Shown in pieces: positions 1 to 10,583 of a DNA stretch of 64,000 nt; the first letter of the stretch is position 1; every line of letters starts with the position of its first letter. The position numbers and the translations under genes are program-made. The notes below the pieces were generated by a model, which was given only the letters and a program-made list of their open reading frames with translations, was not told the origin of the DNA and did no database searches. The stretch comes from Echiichthys vipera (taxonomy: Eukaryota > Chordata > Actinopteri > Perciformes > Trachinidae). The stretch is from positions 34,663,473 through 34,727,472 of the forward strand of contig OY829652.1 in the NCBI GenBank assembly GCA_963691815.1, written 5' to 3'.

Positions 1-73
1 GTCCTGTTTGTGCATGTGTGTATTTCGGGCCTGTGTGTGTAACCTGAATAATAATAATAACAGAGTGAAAAAA

Positions 74-116
74 TTGAATTTCCCTTGCAGGATGAATAAA
101 GGAATTCTTCTTCTTC
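74..116 (+). repeat. LINE/SINE 3'-tail remnant
   Basis: A short sequence of the type aatttccc-ttgcagg-atgaataaag followed by CTT repeats matches, in the opposite orientation, the tail of the tRNA-headed SINE at 36,176-36,467, and resembles the tail at about 34,385-34,420. It is the kind of 3' end shared by fish L2-like LINEs and the SINEs that borrow their tails. The body of the element lies outside the window or is lost. Confidence 0.5.
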
Positions 117-191
117 AAAATAAAAATGCATAGCTAGGGGGAAGCTTTGGTTCATTAAGCCAGTTTTTATCAGTTTGTCAACTGTCAACTG

Positions 192-764
192 TGTAGGTAC
201 TTTGGGTTAAATTGGATCAATACTGTGACTATCAAATGAAATATTTGATAAAGAAAATTAATAAAGAAAAATTACTAAAAATTAATAACTTCAATTTATT
301 AAAAACTTCACACGGAGAACCAATCAAATATAGGGCCTTGACTCACGTTCAGATTATGAGATTGAGTATTCTCAATAAACTTATCGTTAATCAAGGAAAT
401 ATTAGTTATCACCATAATTAATTATCAAAGATAATAATAAAAATGACTCTAGTTAAACCCGAGTTCCTCGGGGCACCACCATCATAGACGGAGTGATAAC
501 TAATATTAAAGTCTCATTAAATATATTAAACTACTAATTAAGGGTTGAACACCGATAAATGTAATAGTTTAATTAGTTGAAGGATTTAAAAGTTATTTTC
601 TTAGTAGAAGCTGGCTCATTCATCTTTGTGTAACATTAAATAATCAGACATATGGTAAACACAAACATTTATTAACAGATTAATAAATGCAACAAACAAA
701 ACACAATAAACTAACTAAAGCTAACAGCAAACATATGTTTGTGTGTATGTGTGTGTGTGTGTGC

Positions 765-796
<32 letters not shown>

Positions 797-2098
797 CAAA
801 GTGGGGGGTTAGGACCCCTGCAGAGAAGGTGTGAACACTTAAGTGAGGGCGCACTCACACTGTCGTTCTGTACCGGGCCAAAACTGTTTTTTCAACTAAA
901 GCCTAGTACATTTAAGCAGTGTGAGTGCACCCGTTCCGCGCATAACAGCCGACAACTAATGCCGCCCACGGCCCGCTTGAAAGAGGTGGGCTTTAGCAGA
1001 GCCGTTTGCACATGTACGAGCACGAGCGTACGCACGAGCCCTACGGCAGTAGCGATATGTGCGCCAGTTCGGACATAGAAAAAAGAAGGACGGACCATGC
1101 GCGGACATTTAACAACAACAACAATTGCGGTGAAAGGTTCACGTTGGTGTGATGCGGAGGTGGAGTGTTTACTGCTGATTTGGTCGGATGAAAATATTCA
1201 AAAACAGTCGACAAGACGCACAATAACTCCGAGGTCTGTGGAAAGATTTGTAAACAAAGCCACACACACGCGATCAATGCGTGTGACGTGTTACGGCGTG
1301 ATGTCGTATGGATAGCAAGAAGTATTGGCCGAGGCCCAGGTAGTTTGAGTACAAACGGGGCTGGGGCGCGGGGGGAGAGGGAGGGGGGACAAGTACCCTA
1401 AAGCCCGGGTCACGGTGCGGAAGGACAGTGTGAGTGCGTCCAACATGAAGCACCAAAAGCCTGATCTCTCGGTTCTTATGACAAAGTTACAATTGTTTCT
1501 AGCCGTTCATAAAGTTCTATAACATGTAGTAATGCCCAGTTGGTGATTAGTTACCAGTCCATGAGATGGGAGATGTTGCGTTGCTTGATGCCAGCGGCTG
1601 GGTTGAAGAAAGGAAGCTGGAAGCTTGTCTTAGTTGTTCTTAGGCAAAAGAGGATTTGGATCGCTCTGTGCTGTGCTCAGTTGAGGATAACCGGTTGGTT
1701 AACCTTTGTGGTGATCCTACGCCATAGGCCAGGTCCAGGGCCGAGGGGACAGCGGGCAGCTGGTCTCCTCGATCCGCAGGATTGCGTTGAGTTGAGTGAA
1801 GAGCAGGAGGAAGAGAGTGGGAGGAAGAGAGAGCGAGAGATGGGGAGCTTCACTTTATATAGGCCCGGATGATGTCATTGCCAGTGAGTCAATTCAGCCA
1901 ATGAACAGTTTGGGGTCCCTTGGAGAATTCACACCTGGGTGTGACCTGTTGTGGGGGAGAAGGCATGGCAGCCAGGCTTTTGGGCCTAGTCTTTGAGGTC
2001 TTTGTTTCAGCAGGCTATGGGCCTACTTTTAATCAAACTGACAGTTGGAGTTAATCCAGAAAATGAACAATCATCTTTGGGTGCCGGTTGCACCTACA
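192..2098 (-). repeat. 3' LTR of the gag-only element (copy A)
   Basis: This is the left LTR, the 3' LTR in the element's minus orientation. It contains a Harbinger-type MITE at 847-1441, so the original LTR is about 1.3 kb. A TG/GA-rich microsatellite lies at about 733-797. A minus-strand TATATAAA at 1854-1861 is a credible promoter box. It retains two stretches (about 1,470-1,570 and 1,930-2,055) that are deleted in the right LTR, so the two LTRs have diverged by indels as well as by insertions. Confidence 0.85.
847..1441 (+). mobile_element. Harbinger-type MITE (family 1) with Myb/SANT fragment
   Basis: The element has terminal inverted repeats of the form GGGCGCACTCACACTGTC. It encodes, on plus from about 1,097, a fragment of a trihelix Myb/SANT-like protein (WCDAEVECLLLIWSDENIQK) that runs out after about 30 residues, so it is an internally deleted derivative of a larger transposon. 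The inverted LTR copy at 58.1-58.9 kb lacks it and shows the empty site. The flanking trinucleotides (TGA and AAC) are decayed. Other members at 5688-6304, 6308-6786 and 47,400-47,900 are flanked by TAA/TTA, the target typical of PIF/Harbinger elements. Confidence 0.8.
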
Positions 2099-2112
2099 TA
2101 TCCCCCCGATGT
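2099..2112 (-). promoter_or_regulatory. Probable polypurine tract
   Basis: Directly inside the left LTR the plus strand reads tatccccccgatg, that is a run of six G on the minus strand just before the LTR begins. This is where second-strand DNA priming would occur for an element in minus orientation. The tract is short, so the call rests mainly on position. Confidence 0.5.
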
Positions 2113-2709
2113 CCTTGAGACTGCGCCCGATGTGCGGTTTTAAGGGCATCTTTCACAGTCCATAGATGTACAGAGTTCATTTGTCAGTTCATTTAGTGTT
2201 TGGACCGTTTTGGGCAGTTATTTCACCAACTGGGAAATGGCTAAACACTACTGATATCTCGACTAGGCAAGAACAAAAATTACAAAATCTAAACATGACA
2301 ATGGCACTATACAAAATACATAATAAACATTGATTCTCAACTACTCTTCAGGTTAGTGAGAACAGAAGCTGTAAGTTGCATGAGGACAGTTGTATGATTG
2401 GTGTGTCAATCATGAGATGTGTCCTTAACTAGTGTTTACCAGTGAGCTTATTACAAAATACAAGGAGCTGATCCAAAAGTATTTGCAAAGTTTGTACAAG
2501 GTGTTAAGTCCAATTACAATTTGGGTCTTATTGAGTTTGCTGCGGCTGCTAACAAATCAAAGTTTACCAATTTAACTGTAATTAAGTAAGGCTGCTGAGC
2601 TTGCGTTAATCTTACTGTCAGTACAGACGGATTGTTACCTACAGAACCGAGAGGAGCGGACTCTGGAGCTCTGTTGTTTGAAGTTCTTCTTAACTCGTGG
2701 CTCAGGGCT

Positions 2710-3612
2710 CTAACGCTGCCTGTAGCCGTGTACAGAAAGACACTCTGAGGCGCTGACACTGTCGGATTCTGAGCTGCGGTCAGAGATGCTGTGGTCATCA
2801 TCTGAGCAGTGGTTTGGCAGGTCATTATGCTGGGCCAGAATCTCAGAATATGGCCTTCTACAGCTCCTGCTCTGGGCATGACTATCCCGTGGCAGCTGGC
2901 GGACATGGCGTTTACGCTCTGCGTCCCTATGCTGTGTTTTGCCCCCCCCTTTCGATCTGTTCTGAGGGTGGGGTTCTGAGACAGAAGGTCTGTTTGACCT
3001 CACGGTGTTTGAGCTGCTGGTAGCAGATGTTGTTTCCCTTGCTTTGCAATTGACCACAGTTTCCCAAGCCACCTGTGCTATTTTCCTAACCTCGTTAAGA
3101 GAGAGGTTATCTTTTCTTGTCTCAAGAATAACGTGCGTACGTATACAAGGATAAAGATTCTGCAAGTACAGGGACTTAAAGGTTGGGTTCTCTTCTAAGC
3201 CTGGTGCATTCTTTCCTTGAAAGTATACCTGTCTCAAACGTCTGTAATAGTCTCTGGGACTCTCTTGACTGGAATGTTTAATTTGACTAGCTGCAACCGA
3301 AGAAGTGATTTCGTCTGCAGTAGAAGAGAATTCTTCTGTCAGTGCATGACGGAGCTCATTGTAGTCATTTCTGACTCTGGCAGGTTGAGACTGTATAACT
3401 TTGTGGACAGCTCTTGAGCTGGTTTTCAACACAAGTTTTACTTTCTCTCTCTGTGTTGCATTAGGCAGGTCAATTAGATTTTCATCTAATTCCCTAAAAT
3501 GGTCCTCAATGTTATGATCGCAGTTGTCTGGATCAAACACGTCCATATCTTTAGCTAGAAGCTCAAGCTCTTCAAGGCGGGGACATTGTGAGGTCACCGT
3601 TTGTGAAGGCAA
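2710..3612 (-). CDS. Gag-like capsid region, part 2
   Basis: A 300-codon minus-strand frame resembles retroelement capsid proteins. It is rich in charged helices, with blocks such as HFRELDENLIDLPNATQREK near its start and SPRDYYRRLRQVYFQGKNAP in the middle, the kind of segment seen around the retroelement capsid homology. The C-terminal third is basic and serine-rich (SKGGGKTQHRDAERKRHVRQ) and could be the nucleic-acid-binding part; a clean CCHC knuckle is not visible. The frame lies between the LTRs and reads in the element's own orientation. It is separated from part 1 (3727-4149) by about 115 bases with a break in frame, so the gag is probably not functional. It could alternatively be a domesticated gag, but nothing points to that. 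Confidence 0.65.
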   Translation of the reverse strand: MPSQTVTSQCPRLEELELLAKDMDVFDPDNCDHNIEDHFRELDENLIDLPNATQREKVKLVLKTSSRAVHKVIQSQPARVRNDYNELRHALTEEFSSTADEITSSVAASQIKHSSQESPRDYYRRLRQVYFQGKNAPGLEENPTFKSLYLQNLYPCIRTHVILETRKDNLSLNEVRKIAQVAWETVVNCKARETTSATSSSNTVRSNRPSVSEPHPQNRSKGGGKTQHRDAERKRHVRQLPRDSHAQSRSCRRPYSEILAQHNDLPNHCSDDDHSISDRSSESDSVSASECLSVHGYRQR

Positions 3613-3726
3613 GACAATGCTAGCTCTGTCATCACTCTCAAAGTGATGCAGTGAGGAGGTAGAGCAGGACTGAACTTCCCTGGTCTGCTCTGGAGAGGGC
3701 GTTAATCTCTTGTTGAGGGAGAAATT

Positions 3727-4149
3727 TCAATTTGAAAAGCCAGAATCAGCAAGGCTGAATGACTTAAGTGGGGCAAGAGTTTCTGATCTAAGCCCTAACC
3801 ATTCCTTTTTGTGGGAGAAGAGCTGTGACTCTGCTGAGTGCAAATCTTCTAAATAACGCAGGACTTTGTGATTTGCTATCTGAACTTCACTAATGAGATT
3901 AGTATTTTGATCTTTAAGGATTTCTATCTCCTTTTCTAATGCTGTTTTGCTCAGACAGACAATGTTAATTTGCCGGTGGAAGCGCAGGAACAAACATCTC
4001 AACACTGACCCTTTAGATGTGTCACTGAGAAGGGAGTCTATTTCTTTACTGCACTCACTTAAGTTCAATGTGTTAATGAACTCAGGGTAGCCAGGTTTAA
4101 GGCTCTGTGTAAGGGAAGAAATGAAATTCTCTACACTTGGGTTCTCCAT
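3727..4149 (-). CDS. Gag-like N-terminal region, part 1
   Basis: A 140-codon minus-strand frame starts with ATG at 4149, shortly downstream (in element orientation) of the primer site and leader. The sequence contains a predicted coiled coil around residues 60-115 (heptad-like leucines in EKEIEILKDQNTNLISEVQI), as found in N-terminal gag regions of several LTR elements. It reads toward the capsid-like frame 2710-3612 in the same orientation. I infer a single ancestral gag broken between the two frames. No independent family match is claimed. Confidence 0.55.
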   Translation of the reverse strand: MENPSVENFISSLTQSLKPGYPEFINTLNLSECSKEIDSLLSDTSKGSVLRCLFLRFHRQINIVCLSKTALEKEIEILKDQNTNLISEVQIANHKVLRYLEDLHSAESQLFSHKKEWLGLRSETLAPLKSFSLADSGFSN

Positions 4150-4953
4150 TGTGTTAAAATGGAAGGTGAGTTTAAAACTTGTTGTCTAGTACAACAATGC
4201 AATTGTTTTGGCTCTGGTGTTGCTTGGCAGACACATTGTGACGTGACTTGGGCAGTACACTAGCCTTAAACAACAGTTCCTCTGGTCTACTATGTGGGTA
4301 GCTTGCTTCCTGCACGGGGAGGGGCAACTACAGCACTATGTGGTTCTGGGACCAGAATTTACACTACCTGAGATGCAGGGCAGTCAGTCAGGGAATAATA
4401 TCTGTAAAGTACTACTCAAGCTGAGACACGTGGAAGAAACAGCTGGGTATGTAACTTTATTTCACAGGGCTGGTAGCACACTGTGGCTCTATCTCTCTCC
4501 ACTCAGGTTGAAATGCAAGGCAGTTCCAACAGTTCAAGCTCTCGGGTTCATAGGGCCGGGGGCACGCTATGACTTAAGGGGTAAGGAGCACTTAATTTAG
4601 CAACAACTTATGACAAGACTCATGAGATTGCATTGAATATGTGATATTCAAATGCTAAACCAAACTTCAATAGCTAGCAACAATAGCAAAATCTTTAGGG
4701 TAACTATCAGGCTTACAGAGGTTATCAATATTCTCAAATCGTTTAGCTAAATTTAGAGAATTAATCAAATAACACCACTTTATACTTGTTTGTAAGTACA
4801 GCTGGATGTCTACTCCTGTGGAAGACAATTGGGGTTCAAGGGAACGACTTCAGAAAATTTTGGACGAAAAATCCAAAATTTGTAAAATGTCCAAAAATAT
4901 GACGAATATTAATATCACACAATTATTAATTATTGCCAGCCAACATAACTAAG

Positions 4954-4970
4954 CCTCACACGGGGCACCA
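4954..4970 (-). promoter_or_regulatory. Primer binding site, elongator tRNA-Met type
   Basis: One base inside the right LTR, the minus strand reads TGGTGCCCCGTGTGAGG. This is the complement of the 3' end of vertebrate elongator tRNA-Met including CCA (recalled, not searched). It sets the 5' LTR as the right-hand one and the element in minus orientation. Confidence 0.85.
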
Positions 4971-5687
4971 ATGTAGGTACTTTGGGTTTAATTGGATCAA
5001 TACTGTGACTATCAAATTAAATATTTGATAAAGAAAATTAATAAAGAAAAATTACTAAAAATTAAACTTCACACGGTGAACCAATCAAATATAGGGCCTT
5101 GACTCACGTTCAGATTATGAGATTGAGTATTCTCAATAAACTTATCGTTAATCAAGGAAATATTAATTATCACCAATAATTATCAAAGATAATAATAAAA
5201 ATGACTCTAGTTAAACCAGAGTTCCTCGGGGCACCACCGTCATAGACGGAGTGATAACTAATATTAAAGTCTCATTAAATATATTAAACTACTAATTAAG
5301 GGTTGAACATCGATAAATGTAACAGTTTAATTAGTTGAAGGATTTAAAAGTTATTTTCTTAGTAGAAGCTGGCTCATTCATCTTTGTGTAGCATTAGATA
5401 ATCAGACATATGGTAAACACAAACATTTATTAACAGATTAATAAATGCAACAAACAAAATACAATAACCCAAGTAAAGCTAACAGCAAACGTATGTTTGT
5501 GTGTATGTGTGTGTGTGTGCGTGTGTGTGTGTGAGAGAGAGAGACAAAGAGAAGAGGTGGGGGGCTCGGACCCCTGCAGGGAAGGTGTGAACACTTAAGT
5601 TACTAAAAGCCTGATCTCTCGGTTCTTAAGATGCGTTGCTTGATGCCAGCGGCTGGGTTGAAGAAAGGAAGCTGGAAGCTTGTCTAA

Positions 5688-6304
5688 GGGCGCGCTCACA
5701 CTATCCTCCCGGACCGAGACCCGGACTTTAGGGTACTTGTCCCCCCTCCCTCTCCCCCCCGCGCCCCAGCCCCGTTTGTACTCACACTACCAGGGCCTCG
5801 GCCAATACTTCTTGCTGTCCATACGCCTTCAAGCCGTAACACGTCACACGCATTGATCGCGTGTGTGTGGCTTTGTTTACAAATCTTTCCATAGACCTCA
5901 GAGTTTTTGTGCGTCTTGTCGACTGTTTTTGAATATTTTCATCCGACCAAATCTGCAGTAAACACTCCACCTCCGCATCACACCAACATGAACCTTTCAC
6001 CGCCATTGTTGTTGTTGTTAAATGTCCGCGCATGGTCCGTCCTTCTATTTACATGTCCGAACAGGCGGACATAACGCTACTGCCATAGGGCTCGTGCTCG
6101 TGCTCGTGCGCGTACACGTGCGCACGCTCGTGCTCGTACATGTGCAAACGGCTCCGCTAAAGCCCACCTCTTTCAAGCGGGCCGTGGACGGCCAGCTGGC
6201 CCCAGTTGAGCGCGGAGCGGGTGCGCTCACACTACTTAAAGGTACTAGACTTTAGCTGAAAAACCGGTTTTGGCCGCGGCCAAAAGGATAATGTGATCAC
6301 GCCC
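5688..6304 (-). mobile_element. Harbinger-type MITE, first of a tandem pair
   Basis: It is flanked by TAA on both sides (5685-5687 and 6305-6307), a 3-bp target duplication. On the minus strand (about 6,033-5,900) it encodes the same truncated Myb/SANT-like fragment as the copy at 847-1441, so it lies in the opposite orientation to that copy. A stretch of GTGCTC repeats near 6,090-6,140 is a family feature, also seen at 1,015-1,035 and 60,690-60,730. Confidence 0.8.
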
Positions 6305-6307
6305 TAA

Positions 6308-6786
6308 GGGCGCACTCACACTGTCCTTCCGCACCGCGACCCGGGCTTTAGGGTACTTGTCCCCCCTCCCTCTCCCCCCACGCCCCAGCCCCATTGGTAC
6401 TCACACTGCCTGGGCCTCGGCCAATGCTTCTTGCTGTCCATATGTCATCACGCCGTAACACGTCACACGCATTGATGTGGCTTTGTTTACAAATCTTTCC
6501 GTAGACCTCAGAGATTTTGTGCGTCTTGTCGACGTTTTTGAATTTTTTCAAATCTGCAGTAAACACTCCACCTCCGCATCACGCCAACGTGAACCTTTCA
6601 CCGCCATTGTTGTTGTTGTTAAATGTCCGCGCATGGTCCGTCCTTCTATTTTCTATGTCCGAACAAGCGCACATACTGCCGTGGACGGCCCGCTGTCCGC
6701 AGTTATGCGCGGAACGGGTGCACTCTTTAGGCTTTAGCTGAAAAAACGGTTTTGGCCCGGGACAGAAGGACAGTGTGAGTGCGCCC
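6308..6786 (-). mobile_element. Harbinger-type MITE, second of a tandem pair
   Basis: It begins immediately after the TAA of the first copy and ends before TTA (6787-6789). The minus strand carries a different slice of the same protein region (block DKTHKISEVYGKICKQS at about 6,530-6,480), so the two copies derive from different internal deletions of one parent. The empty site in LTR copy A reads gtcTTAgttg. Confidence 0.8.
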
Positions 6787-7125
6787 TTAGTAGTTCTTAG
6801 GCAAAAGAGGACTCGGATCGCTCTGTGCTGTGCTCAGTTGAGGATAACCGGTTTGTGGTGATCCTACGCCATAGGCCAGGTCCAGGGCCGAGGGGACAGC
6901 GGGCAGCTGGTCTCCTAGATCCGCAGGATCACGTCGAGTTGAGTGAAGAGCAGGAGGAAGAGAGTGGGAGGAAGAGAGAGCGAGAGATGGGGAGCTTCAC
7001 TTTATATAGGCCCGGATGATGTCATTGCCAGTGAGTCAATTCAGCCAATGAACAGTTTGGGGTCCCTTGGAGAATTGGAATTGGAGAAAATGAACAATCA
7101 TCTTTGGGTGCCGGTTGCACCTACA

Positions 7126-7355
7126 ACTGTCAATCTGTCAACTCACCTGCATCACTAGTTGACGCCTGGTTGTTTCGGAATAAATCTTTGATTTTTGACT
7201 ATTTTGATGCACTTTCCTCCGGTGTCTGCTTCTTATTCATTCTGGCCTTTTCAGTCCCTCCTTTCTCCTTTCTCTTTGTGTCACACAAATATTATTTGCT
7301 GCACTTGTAACTCAATTTGGTTATTAAGAGTTGAATGTTATGCATTAGTTATTAT
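7126..7355. other. Unassigned sequence
   Basis: The stretch between the LTR element and the SINE is AT-rich and pyrimidine-rich. I see no open frame of interest and no repeat shared with the rest of the window. Confidence 0.4.
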
Positions 7356-7515
7356 TAGTGGCTGTGGCTCGGTGTCAGAGTGGGTCGTTCTCCATTGTGG
7401 TTCGATCCCCAGCTCCCCCGGTCCACATGTCGAAGTGCCCTTGGGCAAGACCCAGTGCTGCGCATCAGTAAATGTGGTGTGAATAGTCTATCTTAGATAA
7501 GATGGCATGTAGATG
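7356..7515 (+). mobile_element. tRNA-headed SINE
   Basis: An A-box-like TGGCTCGGTG at about 7365 and a B box GGTTCGATCCC at 7399-7409 define an RNA polymerase III promoter. It is followed by GAAGTGCCCTTGGGCAAGAC, a core block common in fish V-SINE-type elements. The tail is degenerate. Confidence 0.7.
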
Positions 7516-7559
7516 TCCACTGCCAGAATATGATAAGAATAATGGTGGTAAATATGATC

Positions 7560-8350
7560 AATAATGAGTAGTGGTAATTACAGCTGCGATACAATGAGAC
7601 ATACCACTGGTGTTTTTATGACTACAAATTTTATAATTTATAAAAATAATGATAGCATACATTATATGAGTAATAGTAATAATAGCCGCAGGAAGCATCA
7701 TGCAGGACCACGGCAGCAGGCACCACCACGATCAACAGCGACCTAAGAAACAACAAAGCACAAACAACTCCGGGGAAGAAGTTGAATTAGTAACATGCAT
7801 TGATGAGAGATGAATGATACAGACAGAGAGGAGAGAAGCTCAGGAACAGTACCAGGAACAGGATTATCCCCCGGCAGACTAGGCCTATAGCAGCATCATT
7901 AAGCAAAACAAAATCAGCTTAGTACATGCAGGATCTAAGAGAAATTGATTGCCAATAACAACATAGATAAAAGGCTCATAAGCCCTAGCTATAAGCTTTA
8001 TCGAAAAGGAAAGTTTTAAGTTTGCTTTTAAATATGGGGACGTTGTCTGCTTCCCGAACAACACTTGGTTGGTTCCGCAGGAGAGGAGCTTGGTAGCCGA
8101 AGGCTCTGCCTCCCATTCTACTTTGGAGACTCTAGGAACGACAAGTAGCCCTGCATTCTCAGAGCTCAGCGATCTAGTCAGGTGGTACGTAACTATGAGC
8201 ACTTTAAGATACGACGGAGCCTGACCAATAAGCTTTGTAGGTAAGGAGAAGGATTTTAAATTGCATTCTAGATTTCACAGGTACCCAGTGCAAAGAAGCT
8301 AATACAGGAGAAATACTGTTTGTTCTCTTCAATTGGTTTTAGCAGGCGCA
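7560..8350 (-). mobile_element. L2-type LINE 3' fragment (end of ORF2 plus 3' UTR)
   Basis: Read on the minus strand, 8350-7885 gives decayed C-terminal ORF2 sequence (blocks SSENAGLLVVPRVSK and NQVLFGKQTTSPYLKANLK). 7885-7560 is the 3' UTR. The same ORF2 and UTR sequences occur at 56,960-57,510, but there the two parts lie in opposite orientations. No reading frame is intact. Confidence 0.7.
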
Positions 8351-9619
8351 TCACTAGCTAGTGAAAACATCCGGGGCTGTAGCCCAGAAGTCAGAGTTCT
8401 TTTCAGACAGGGGTTAGTGGGTATCCCCCGCGAGAAGTTTTTGAAATTGCGCAGATGAAGATGCAACTGTGGCGTAGTTTGAGAAGGAAAGAACGATGGT
8501 CATGTGTGACTCCTGTCGGGGCAGCCCTACTGAGTAGGTCAATGTTTCTGTTGAGGATAGGAAGAGTCAGCACAGATACCAGCAGCCAGAATGAGACATG
8601 AGAACAGCCTACAGCCTCAGAAACACGGTCATGCACCGACCCGATGCCAAGTGGACCAGGCTGAATCCACTGCAGGTCTCCTAAAACTGTGCAAACTAGA
8701 AGACATTGTTGCTCTGACGGACGTATTCTCTCCTGATTTGGGTTTAATGAGTGACTCGTTAACTGGCCACTTTCAGCTGAAAGAGTCTGTGGTTGCCATA
8801 GTGACTGCAGATGTTAATAACATGAAGAGAATGTGTAGCTGTCCATGTGAATGCCTCTATGTTTACTTTTTCAGGAATGTTTAAAATAACGTCACTTACC
8901 TGATCAGTCTTTATAGTTTTGTTTGAGGAAATGTGTTAGTGTCGTTTTGTAGATTGCTCGTTGTTAGGGTAAACATGAGGAAAGTTAGCTGCTCTTCCTA
9001 ATAATTTCTATTTCTAATTAATTTTCTAAATTAATCTATTTGTCTTTGAAACTGTGTGTAGAATTTTATCCACCACTTGAAAAAAAAAACTTGAATCTGT
9101 GGCTGCTGGTAATGCAACCACATGAAGGTCTGTACTGGGCTATTTTCATCATCATTATGTTTTTGTTTTTTTATTAGCAGCACAGAGGTCTGGGCTATCC
9201 CCAAGAGATGCGGAGCTATAGCCCTGAATGCCCAGGTCTAACGATGCCCCCTGATTCAGAAAGAAATACAAACCAGCATTTCCGCCTAGCGGTCAAACAT
9301 GTAATAACATCCAGTCATAACACCACCCATCTTGCACCAAATGCATAACAGCAATGCATTGTGGGTGACATGCACCATGGGGATGGGCTGCAAAATCTGC
9401 GTCATGAACTCAGTAAAAATGCATTGTTGAAATTTCTTAATTTTGAGAATCTCAAATTTTCCATTAACATATAAACAGTCTTTCTGTGTGGATAAAGTTA
9501 AAAAATAAATGATAAATCACATTTTTAAAATGCTCTTAATTTGTGCTTTTGCTGTAGACTTCAGGAGCTGAGATAGTATTGCTGTGAATCAGAGAGGTCT
9601 GGTCTTCATGGTGCTTTGA
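8351..9619. other. Unassigned sequence with one shared repeat
   Basis: Positions about 8,840-9,010 are a diverged copy of 37,925-38,105 (shared blocks gaatgcctctatgttta and tctttatagttttgtttga), so an interspersed repeat is present. The open frame at 8591-8884 has no recognisable domain and no splice context. The rest is AT-rich with nothing supported. Confidence 0.4.
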
Positions 9620-9738
<119 letters not shown>

Positions 9739-10189
9739 ACAGCTAGTATAGAGTATATAGAGTATGATGTCTGCAGGAGCAAAGGACTTCCATGCTTTAA
9801 TAGGGGCATGATCTATGCCTTCTAAACCTAATGTTGGCTCCTATAAATGCCTGCAATGTCAGGTGATTAATTCTGACATTAATTCTGTAATGTTAATTCT
9901 ATAACTGTAATTCTGCTATAATTCTATAACACTCACAATCCACTAAGAATTAACACATAATTTATGTCACAGTAGCTTTGAGCAGCCGATGAAAATTGCG
10001 ACATCTAGTGGTTTTATTGTGAATAGTTTGAAAAACATAAAGATGAATTTCAGCCAGACACAAACACTACAAACAAACACAAAAAACCCACATATTTCAT
10101 CCAGATAACAGTGACCTTTGTAGTAACATTAGACCGGATCGTCTTTTGTGTTGCCATTAGTAAATATTTAAAAGGTAGCGTACCATTCA

Positions 10190-10345
10190 GTTGTGGTGGT
10201 TAGCACTGTCGCCTCACAGCAAGAGGGTTCCCTATCGGGGTCTCATGGGGGGTTGGGGGGTGGGGGCTGGAGACGATCCCAGCTGACATAGGGCATGAGG
10301 CGGGGTACACCCTGGACAGGACGCCAGTCTATCACAGGGCACATG
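10190..10345. repeat. tRNA-headed repeat with inverted tail
   Basis: The head (ggtggttagcactgtcgcct) reads on plus. The tail (gatcccagctgacat through gacgccagtctatcacaggg) reads in the opposite sense, compared with the fuller copy of the same family at 31,783-32,056 in which both read on minus. A G-rich spacer joins the two parts. Confidence 0.65.
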
Positions 10346-10583
10346 ATGATATTTTGTTTGGCTATGTGTAGCCTACTTGGATAAAAACATTAATAATAAT
10401 AATTGAACATAATGAACATTGACATGTTTTGCTCTCTCTCCTGGAAGCTTTAAAAACTAAAATAAATATTGTACAGTGCATTTAGACCTATCATTTTATT
10501 GAATACTGATTGAAATTGTTACATTTGCTTATGCCAATAGATTAAAGAGTAAACTAGATATAATTATAAGGACTCTGGACCTG

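Larger units (their letters stand above)
192..7125 (-). mobile_element. LTR retroelement with two LTRs, gag-only interior
   Basis: Two long direct repeats (192-2098 and 4972-7125) begin TGTAGGTAC and end GCACCTACA and enclose about 2.9 kb. The direct flanks share ACTG (188-191 and 7126-7129), a short target duplication. Orientation is minus: next to the right-hand LTR lies a primer site matching the 3' end of elongator tRNA-Met, next to the left-hand LTR a short G-run on the minus strand fits a polypurine tract, and both LTRs carry a minus-strand TATA box. The interior holds gag-like coding only; I see no protease, reverse transcriptase or integrase. It is therefore non-autonomous or internally deleted. 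Class (Ty3/Gypsy-like or retrovirus-like) cannot be fixed without pol. Confidence 0.85.
4972..7125 (-). repeat. 5' LTR of the gag-only element (copy B)
   Basis: This is the right LTR, aligned with copy A over its whole length apart from two deletions and different MITE insertions. Two family-1 MITEs sit head to tail at 5688-6786. A minus-strand TATATAAA lies at 7001-7008. A TG/GA microsatellite lies at about 5,495-5,546. Confidence 0.85.

Noticed and set aside
4292..4600. 102-codon plus-strand frame
   Set aside because: It lies in the leader of the minus-strand LTR element, with no start context or domain.
8591..8884. 97-codon frame as a host exon
   Set aside because: No ATG context, splice signals or recognisable domain; its end overlaps an interspersed repeat shared with 37.9 kb.
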